64,000 nt of DNA from NCBI GenBank assembly GCA_031308135.1, contig JAHLJT010000631.1, positions 197,635,126 through 197,699,125 on the forward strand, written 5' to 3'. Shown here piece after piece: positions 56,014 to 64,000 of this stretch (the first letter of the stretch is position 1; each line of letters starts with the position of its first letter). The DNA comes from Acheta domesticus. Lineage: Eukaryota; Arthropoda; Insecta; Orthoptera; Gryllidae. The notes below the pieces were generated by a model. It made no database searches and was not told the DNA's origin. It saw nothing but the letters and a program-made list of their open reading frames with translations. Made by a program: the position numbers and the translations under genes.

Positions 56014-59000
56014 GTAAGCAAACGCACGGCCAACTTGCTCATTCGCGGCACGAGACCGGTTCTGCGAGTCTTTTTTTTTTGCACACGCAGACGCTTCATG
56101 CACCGAAACTACCTCTCCCTGCAAGCGTTGGAAACTACGTAGGATATTGTTTCTTGGAGACGTAGGCTTATAATACACACGCAACCCTGCATAGATGTAT
56201 TATCGAAACAGGCGATGAGGTGGGTGGGTGGGTGGGGGGAAGTACATTTCTGAGCCCCATCATCCATTGAGCATTTTTAATTTGCATCTTTTAGTAGTAA
56301 ATAAATAATAACATGGAACAAGTAATAACATTAGCGGCTTCAAGAGCCTCTTCCCAAGTGTATAACAACTCCCCCAAAATGTCACGTTAAACTTCAAGAA
56401 TTGAACATACTTAAGGCTATACAATGTTTTATTACGTAAAGCTTTTGGGCCCCTTTCAAATTTGTAGGGTGGCCACGTCTGCTCCTCTTACACTTTGTGC
56501 GCGCGCCTACGCATATTATGCAACTCAGGAACTCCATTTAGACATTCATAACAGCTACATGTCGGACAAAAGCATAGGGTACATGATTAAAAACAATAGG
56601 TAAAGCTCGAAAAGTTTCTTCTTCCTTTGATATCTTAATATAATTGAATAGGTTGCGACAGCTTAGTGGTAACCCACATTTCTGTAATTTTTATCAGTCA
56701 GAGGAAAAACAGAAATTTCCTTGAATTCTCAACATAAGTTAAAACTTGAGTGATATATAAGTTATAAGTTAAGTTATAATATAAGTTAAAACTTGAGTGA
56801 TAACTCTAGTGGATATATGAAAAAATACGCTTTGTTATTTTGTCTAAATACATTATTAAAGAATGTGAAGATTTGGTATTTTTAGGCAAAAATATCTCCC
56901 AATATTTTCAAATGTTATTTGTTTATTTGTACTTAATTTATATTTTTTCTGGATATGAGAAAAGGGTTCCAAAAATCTGAAGTCATCTCTCAAGAACATT
57001 ATTTTTTGCCTTATGAATTATCTTATTACATTAGGTCATATAATTACATAGTGTCATCTGCGTTATTTAAAATAATACACTGTACATTTATTGAATTACG
57101 AGTAATGTGTCTCAGATAAAGCTTGTCTAGCTAATATTAATGCAGGGTTATAAAAACAAGGGCCGCCTCTTAAGAATGTATTACCCAGGTCCCTGATCGC
57201 ATATCTCTCCTCTCCCCAAGTAGTTACTCCACAGAAGCAAACTTAAGAACATGTACGCATGAATCATTATCTAATTTAGGATGAATCATAAATGTCGATG
57301 TTGTCCTCTGACAGACTGCCCAGACCACTTGCGGAGGTGTAAGAGTCAAGTAAGAGTGACAGCAAGCAAGTGTAGACATTATGCTCAGCTGCACGGAAGA
57401 GGCGAACTACAACATTAGAACCGGATATCAGTCACTTTTAGCTTTATGAAGTACCATAATTTGTATGTGGGGAGCTTCAAATTATTTTAAGAAACAGCGG
57501 AAAGATTTATTTATCAAAATTAAACTTCGGAAGAACAGTAGATTACATCTTCTCAAAAGAGAATGTAATGAAAGATTTTTTTCTGTTACACGAGTAGCTC
57601 TTCACAATATTCGTAAAAATTCAAGTTTTTATTAGTATGGTTATTACGTCAAGAATGTTAATGATGAAGAAAATTTGTGATCGCGTGCCTTGGATGGTTA
57701 GGATGCAATTGCTTGCCATCAAGAGTACGCACTAAATTTTCAGGGAAACAATAGTGTGATTCAAATTGGTAAGTCAACTTCATCTGACCTTAGCTATTAA
57801 TAGAAGTATAATAACGATAACGATAACATTTGAAAGACCCTAATGACAACGTTTGGAATAACATTTAACAAAATAATGACAGAAAAGAGAAAATTACGGT
57901 CCAAAGAAAAGCATTGTTTTCAATGAACAATAACTGAATTTGCAAATGTTTGCAGTAAAATTAATTGATCCTCTCTTAATTATTGCAATGAACATGAACA
58001 GAATATACGTGATGTATTGTAATTAAAGTTAGAAAACCATAAGCACTTCATCTTCTTGTTTCATTAAAATCAGTCTAGCGTTCAGAGCAAAAAAAAAAAG
58101 ATTTCTTTGCTGACAAAATTATAATATTTTTTAAAAGTTTTATTTCTTCTTGCTTAACATTTCTGCCTTTCAAGGGTGTTGATACAAGTTTTATATTACT
58201 TTATGGGTTGAATTATCCTCAAGTCTAAGTGTCAATACACTTCCGATATAGTTTTGCTTTACATGACACTTAGTTGCGATACAAATTGTTCGTTTAATGT
58301 AATAGTTTTGTTGTCATGTTGATTTGTTGTTGATTGTTGCCACGACATTCATTCAGCCTCTTTCAATAATACACTCAGCTAATTAGTTAAAATTTTAAAT
58401 GTTTTGAAGGAATAAAAGAGAGGATAAATCAAAGAAAAATAATGAACGCAAAAACCGGTGGAATGGCAAAGGAAACTGGAGTAGCCAAAGAAACTTTTCC
58501 GTAAACTTGGGTAGCGCAGTTCCGTGTCATTTGCATTTTCTCTGAATCAGAGGGTTTCCAGACGAGAAAACGAGTGACTGACTTTTCTGCATTTGTTTGC
58601 TACTTTTTATGTTAATCATTTATCAAACTCGGGAATACGATCAGTGCGAAAAATCATTTTTGAGGAAACTTTAAGTTTAAAGCTTCGATGATGTATGACG
58701 AATTAAATGATAGAACATTCTCTTTCAATTTTAAAATGCGTTGTTTTCTACAAATGACTTATATTACCCAAACGAAGTGGTTAGTAGTAAATTTTCTTTA
58801 AAAAAATAATTTACTTGATTTTGTAGGATGTGAAAACATTAAATTATTAAAAATGTCAGACATTGCATATTTAATATGTTCAGTTATTCGAAAGATCACT
58901 TTTCCTGAATCTGGCCATACAGAGAATTAAAAGCATCAAAAGTTTTAGAGCATGTTAACGTTTTTATGTAAATCAGGCTCAAGTAAATAACTAAATAAAA

Positions 59001-59541
59001 CACAATATTATAGAATACTATAATTAAACGTGTTATAACACATGGAGCACAAATTTGGCGTTAAAAATTCAACATTATTCACAACAATAATTTTTCGAGA
59101 TAAATGGCAAGAATTTCAAAATTAGACTGAATTATAAATGAGAAAACAAGAGTTATGCTGAAAGGAAAACTTTCATATTTATACTTTACAAAGAAAAACA
59201 AATAAATTGGAATGACATGGACATATGAGAAGTAAATGTATCACAAAACTCCGAGAACCGTTCGGGAAAGGTTGTCTAAGGAGAAGGAAGGGAGAAAGAC
59301 CAAAATAAACATGGATCCAATGAGTAATACATTAGGCTCACGTTATAAGAAGAATTCAAAAGAAGGATGATGGGAGGACAGAGAAGTGAGAAGGAAAAAA
59401 TTTCTAATAACAATAATCGGCAAATTTCCCAAATGGAAAATGGAAATTAATTTATTTTATCATTTTTTTCATTTAGATTTGGGAAAAATTATTTCATCCA
59501 TCGTAAATCTTTAAATAAATAAATAAACAGGGCAATGGTAG
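56014..59541 (+). other. Gene 2 intron 5, about 3.5 kb
   Basis: AT-rich. Minor features are a (GGTG)n patch at 56218-56235 and a short AAGTTATAAGTTAAG tandem at 56757-56800. The intron ends in AAATAAATAAATAAACAG. No repeats of the named families and no coding regions were seen. Confidence 0.7.
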
Positions 59542-59734
59542 CATGTGGGGCTTCCTGCGCAGGCCGTCGGAGGAGTCGGAGGGCGCCGTGGGCAACTTCT
59601 ACTTCTACTGGTCCTTCGGCTACCTGCTGCTCAAGACGTGCGCCGTGTCGCTGTGCGCCGCAGACGTGTTCGAGTCGTCGCGGGGGCCGCGGCAGCTGCT
59701 CTACGACGTCCCGCCAGAGAGCTACGGCGTCGAG
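59542..59734 (+). CDS. Gene 2 exon 6: sugar gustatory receptor, membrane segment
   Basis: One base plus 64 codons encode MWGFLRRPSEESEGAVGNFY, FYWSFGYLLLKTCAVSLCAA, DVFESSRGPRQLLYDVPPES and YGVE before GTGCGC. The SFGYLLLKTCAVSLCAADVF block and the ending Y-x-VE are standard for this receptor branch and parallel gene 1 20221-20380. The start is set by phase. Only the TAG acceptor at 59539-59541 keeps the frame with exon 5. The stronger-looking CAG at 59528-59530 would shift the frame. A run of G and a SINE-like remnant follow in the next intron. Confidence 0.85.
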
Positions 59735-60261
59735 GTGCGCACCCACGCCCCCGCCGCTGTGGTGGTCAGCCTGGGGCGGTTACCCGGGGGGGGGGGGGCT
59801 CGCCAGCAAATTTTCTTGCTTTGAATGTAATTACCAAGTAAAATATTTCCTTTGATGCTCGAAGAAAATGCGTAGAAACGAGGTCATTGACTTGAATCGA
59901 TTTTTAAACTATGCCGCCTTTAAAGCGACGCGAAAACAATCGAAATGATCTAAAGAAAGTCGTGGCTGGTGACTGTCAACGTTGTGGGTCGTGACTGGTG
60001 ACTGTCAAAGTCACCTCTTTTCAAGTAGTAATCGCTCATATCTCTCAGCACTCGTGCGGCCAGCAGAAAAAATATGTTTTAGGAGGAGTCCTTCCTTTAA
60101 ACTACCATCTATTGATGTTTCTCTAAAGTATCCCGGGGCCCCATTTCATACATACATGTTTCAGTGCGGGAAGGATCTTGGGGTCAGAGACTATCTTGGA
60201 GCAAACTCATACCGTGGGCCGGCGGGAGCCCATGAAGGGTCAAACAAAACCTATAGATAAT

Positions 60262-60294
60262 TCTCTCTCTCTCTCTCATACACACACACTCCCT

Positions 60295-60326
<32 letters not shown>

Positions 60327-60330
60327 ATTC
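60262..60330. repeat. (CT)n microsatellite
   Basis: Nearly pure CT dinucleotides with a short CATACACACACAC interruption. Confidence 0.9.
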
Positions 60331-60561
60331 ACTCAGTCATTCTCCCATCATAAGTGGTCGCATGTAATCGAATTTGTCGTATGTATAGCATTCAAAGTAG
60401 TTTTATTGATTTCTTTCCTCCTCTCAAGAAACATGCACGAGCTAGCACAATAGACAGCTTGAGGTTGCACCCGCTTGGTTATTTAACGAAACATTAAATA
60501 AATCGAGGACCAAAAATGAATTATTTATATAATGCCAACAATTCTTCTACCGGCTATTTCT

Positions 60562-60785
60562 GCGGCGATTCTCACTGGGAGGATCCACGATGATGATGAC
60601 GATGGCGGATGTTAGGCACTAGCTTGATAGCTGGGTCGAATTCAGTCGCGTCTGAAGCAGAATTCTATATCCTAGTAGCCGATTGAGGAGAAAGACTGCG
60701 AGCTTCAGTGATGAAAACTTTCATTACATAATGGGACTAATGACCTTAGCAGTTCGTACCCGGTTGAAATATCCACTAATAATAC
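60562..60785 (+). repeat. SINE-like dispersed repeat, internally deleted copy
   Basis: Shows the head remnant CACTGGGAGGATCC, AGCTGGGTCGAATTCAGTCG and the 3' segment AATGGGACTAATGACCTTAG-CAGT. The middle of about 250 bp is lost. Confidence 0.65.
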
Positions 60786-63187
60786 CTTCAAAGTTGATCA
60801 GTATATTCTTGGCGTGCATGGCGTTCACAAGTTAATTATTTGCTTTTTTTATATGATTCCGAACCTACACCGCTGAACATCGTGTACACCCGAAGACACA
60901 TATTTCTATTCAACCCTGTCACATTTTCGTAGTACCTCTTCGTAGTACCTAGTTTCTCGAGTGAAAAGTGAACATTTCATTCCGTAACTCACAAGTTTAA
61001 TGCAATATGCGGTCGTTGAATCTAAAAAATCTCTCTTTTTGGGATTATTATAAACATTTTTAGACTGTTCAGTGATCGCTGATGTCCATTGCAGTTAAAA
61101 AACGTCTCAAAATAAAAACAAAACATTTTCCGAGGCGTTCTACATGTTTGTTAGAATGCTATCTGCGCTCACTTTTCTGCGTTCAAATGCCATCAATTCA
61201 ACATCAAGATTTCATGTAATTTTGTAAAACAAGAAAGTAATTATGTCATGTCTTATCTACCATTAACTCATTATCTTGAGTTGTTAAATAATGTTGATAT
61301 AGTATTCTCTTATCTTCATCAAATATGACGCGCACTATCAACGCTGCTATATTTCCGCCTGCTCTCTATCATATTCTTCCTAGTTTCTCTAGAACACATA
61401 CCAAACGTTGGTAATTGATCAGAACTTGACATACAATTGCTGGAGTTGTTTTACAACATTAATCTATGTACTATTTTCTTCCACTTTATATAGTACGCTT
61501 GCTATTACAGCAAAATCCCCTTTTCTGGACGCGGAAAATAATGATACAATAAAATTTTCATTATTGCTTCTCAGAACGTTAAAACGTTATTTTTATGTGA
61601 GATTGCAATGAATAATAAAATTAAAGAACAATAGACGTGTCCAGGCATGGAAACACTCCTAACGGGCAAAAGTCGAATTTATCCGACCCCAGATGCCAAA
61701 AACATGCATGCAAAGAACAATAGCCACAGTTTTCTTGAATTACTCATTTAATTACATGTTAAAAACTATAGAACACTTTACTAGCAATTCATTCATTCAA
61801 TCGTCAATATTAGAAAATTATTAGAAATCGAGAACTATAAGACGAATATATACCAAGAGTATTGAATGAAGAAAATATAACAAGAGAACGAAATAGCAGA
61901 AAAAGCGTGAGGGTCCTTGAATGCAAATGCGATCTTGACAAATTGTATTATCACCCAAACAATTCGAATTTATAAATAATATTTGTCAATAGTAAATTTA
62001 AAAAATGAAAAACTTTCATCATATTCATTTCAAAATTCGCATTTGAAACTCATTGTGTAGTATAATCAATCTTCTATGTAAAAATAGATGTTGGTAAGTT
62101 CCAGACTGATGAACTTCGACACAGTTTGAACGTTTCACACTCAAAGAAAGTTGGCAAATCTACGTTTTTTACATTCTCGCTACCGCTTACGCAGTAGAGA
62201 GAAAGTTATGCTATGATGCGCAAAAAAACGGCGCAATTTCGGCAGAAAAAATTTACAGGGCTCTGGTAAGGAAAAAGTGGATATAGCCCGTTGCTAAATT
62301 TAGAAAAAAATCCCGTAACACATGGTGTAGTCAGAATCCATGTTTTGAGGATCCTTGATACCGAAAAGTGGATTGATGGCAAAACGTTTGTCCGTCCGTC
62401 TGACTTTAAACAACGCTAGACCCTTAAGAGAATGGTGCAGGTCTAATGTTCGTTGAAAATTCGGATCTTTCAAAAATTAAACAAGTTAAAAGTTTTCGGC
62501 GTCTTCCTACAACTACATTTGTGAAAATACATTTATGAAAATACATTTTTTTCTTAATGAAATGTGTTCATCAAAAACAGATCTTGAAGTAAGGTAATGT
62601 TGAATTTTTCGAAATTATGAGTATTTTTGGAGTAATTTCCTGCGCTTCGTGAACGTAACATGAGGGGTCATTCCAGGCAGTTGGATACTATGTATGTTAG
62701 AATTTGTATATTATTTTTGAATTTTTTTGTTCTTTTCTTACATTTGGGCTTTAGTTATACGTTTACAGATTAGAATTTTAGAAATTATTTATAACCTTTT
62801 TGAAATATATGAAATAAAAATTGCTAGCCTTCGGAAAATACCATGTTGGAATGCAACAATGACATTCCGTGCACACACTTGGCAGTTGCAATTCTGTGAA
62901 TTACGTCTCATTGTTGGGACATAATTTAGCTGTATGAAAAACACTGTAAAATTTGTTTTGATATTTGCTTGAAAATATTTACTTTTCTCAGTAAATCTTC
63001 AATTTGTAATAAGTTTTAGAAAAAATTACTAATATGTTAATTCAGAGAGAAAGTGTGGTGTAAATAGCATTACATAACCATTACTAAAGGTGAGAAAGTA
63101 CGTGCTGTTTATCATCACTGATGTTTTTTATGAAGGTTTTTATGCTGTTCATTTTGTTGTACCTCCATTAGATGCCGCTGTAGCACA

Positions 63188-63198
63188 AGGTGGCGCTT
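63188..63198 (+). promoter_or_regulatory. CTCF-like core motif
   Basis: AGGTGGCGCTT matches the insect CTCF core AGGTGGCGCT. Sequence alone cannot show occupancy. It lies about 100 nt before the purine tract. Confidence 0.25.
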
Positions 63199-63289
63199 CA
63201 GTCAAATGCAATTTCCATTCCATCTGGACTTCATTGTTGCTGGGCGGTGCCGCGTGACGTGGGGCGAGGCCGAAGAGGACAGGAGGAAC

Positions 63290-63825
63290 AGGCTGTAAAG
63301 AGCAGAAAGAGGAGAGAGGGAAAAGAGAGTGAGAGAGAAAAAGAAAGAAGGAACAAAAGAGAGAGGGAAAAGAGTGAGAGAGAAAAAGAAAGTAGGAACA
63401 AGAGAGAGAGGTAGAGAGAAAAAGAAAGAGGGAAAAAGGAGAGAGAAAGAGAGAGAAATAGAGAGGAGAGAAAAAGAGAGAGGGGTAAATAGAGAGGAGA
63501 GAGTGGGGAAAAGAGAGGGAAGAAGAGCGAGGGAAGATGAGCGAGGGAAGAAGATACAGGGAAGAAAAGGGAGGGAAAGGGGGAATGGCAAAGAGAGAGA
63601 AATACAGCAAAAAGGAGAAGAGAAAGAAAAACAGAAAAAGAGGGAAAAAGAGTGAGCGGGATAAAGAGTGCGCGGAAAAAGAGAGAGGGAAAAGAAAGAG
63701 GGAAAGAGAGAAGGGAAAGAGAGAGGGAAAACAGTGAAATGGGAAAGAGAGAGGGGGAAAAAGAGAGAGAAGGGAAAGAGAGAGGATGAGAATGTGAGGG
63801 AAAAAGAGAAAGAGGTGGAAGATGG
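63290..63825. repeat. Polypurine tract of about 535 bp (GAGA-rich)
   Basis: Nearly uninterrupted A and G on the plus strand, with many GAGAGAG units. Frames on both strands are Lys/Glu/Arg or Ser/Leu/Phe-rich low-complexity artefacts. It would bind GAGA-type factors in principle and can form triplex DNA. Confidence 0.9.
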
Positions 63826-63987
63826 ATAGAGCAGGACGTCTGTTGGATTCTGCTAGTAAACTATATAAATTAAATATCCTTTGAAAGGTTTTTCCAAATG
63901 GACAAACTTTGCTCAGTGTTCACGTGATAAAGATTCTGACATTGATTAGGCTTCAGTCGACAGTCGCTCTTTCCTTCCCTTGCGCAG

Positions 63988-64000
63988 ATTGTTGACGTTG
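63988..64000 (+). CDS. Possible start of the last exon of gene 2 (truncated by window)
   Basis: The window ends 13 nt after a TTGCGCAG acceptor identical in style to four other receptor acceptors here. In phase 0 the bases encode IVDV, which aligns with VAGT at the start of the gene 1 terminal exon, just before VATYE. That is suggestive but very short. Against it, the expected preceding RFLTQV exon was not found between 59734 and 63988. This could be the terminal exon, another exon, or chance. Confidence 0.35.

Larger units (their letters stand above)
59735..63987 (+). other. Gene 2 intron after exon 6, no exon 7 found
   Basis: Scanned on the plus strand for an acceptor followed by RFLxQV...ALTGxxFFxxTR; no candidate. 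It contains a run of 11 G at about 59787-59797, a SINE-like remnant, a (CT)n tract, a relative of the window-start repeat (62395-62560), AT-rich sequence (60800-62320 and 62560-63170) and a long purine tract. Confidence 0.6.
35204..64000 (+). other. Gene 2: second tandem sugar gustatory receptor locus, 3' end at or beyond window edge
   Basis: Six exons are clear (35204-35410, 41062-41236, 42747-42935, 52148-52431, 55871-56013, 59542-59734) and a seventh at 63988 is possible. Exit phases are 0, 1, 1, 0, 2, 0. The last three exons correspond one to one with gene 1 in content and phase. This fits duplication of a whole gene with its introns, followed by divergence and repeat invasion. Gene 2 begins about 6.1 kb after the gene 1 stop in the same orientation, the tandem arrangement typical of sugar receptor clusters. 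Coding frames are intact throughout. What is missing is the RFLTQV-ALTG exon. Confidence 0.88.

Noticed and set aside
59982..60060. VVTGD...FSSSNRS segment as a missing exon seven
   Set aside because: Superficial match only; no RFLxQV before it, wrong spacing, no acceptor in phase.
63149..63737. Lys/Glu/Arg-rich and reverse Ser/Phe-rich open frames
   Set aside because: Translation artefacts of the polypurine tract.

Overview
The window is arthropod, almost certainly insect, nuclear DNA. It is AT-rich, full of introns and transposon debris, and carries two tandem plus-strand genes of the sugar gustatory receptor clade (relatives of Drosophila Gr5a/Gr61a/Gr64). The order cannot be fixed from sequence alone. 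Large introns, tRNA-derived SINEs and mixed DNA transposon relics would fit a hemimetabolous insect, at low confidence.

Gene 1 (639-29075) enters without its first exons. It has five exons: 639-910, 17271-17425, 20221-20380, 26693-26782 and 28962-29075. It ends with a TYxxxxxQ receptor motif, a stop codon and poly(A) signals. Gene 2 (35204 to the window edge) has its N-terminal exon at 35204-35410, then 41062-41236, 42747-42935, 52148-52431, 55871-56013 and 59542-59734. A truncated possible last exon starts at 63988. The shared exons have identical intron phases in both genes (0, 2, 0), so the pair is a tandem duplication. The exon for the penultimate membrane segment of gene 2 was not found before 63988.

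The rest is intron and intergenic sequence. Recognisable pieces are: about a dozen copies or fragments of one long SINE-like family (best at 38700-39610, 50900-51340 and 53430-54530); a piggyBac-type element with TTAA duplication (7686-8650); a mariner-type element with TA duplication (16033-16711); a mariner-like transposase relic (15045-15444, minus); a Tigger/pogo-like element (48388-49175); a TA-flanked MITE just before the last exon of gene 1 (28504-28855); several fold-back repeats; two other tRNA-like SINEs; and long pyrimidine and purine tracts. Nearly every GC-rich receptor exon is abutted by a repeat. Many of the 3' splice sites have an unusual TGCGCAG end in an alternating GC/GT tract.

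The two receptors would act as multi-pass, inverted-topology ligand-gated channel subunits in taste neurons, probably as co-expressed subunits. I found no bacterial operon, CRISPR array, rRNA or intact tRNA gene. No evidence for a wholly new multi-gene system was found. The most unusual signals are the exon composition, splice-site style and repeat architecture of the receptor pair.
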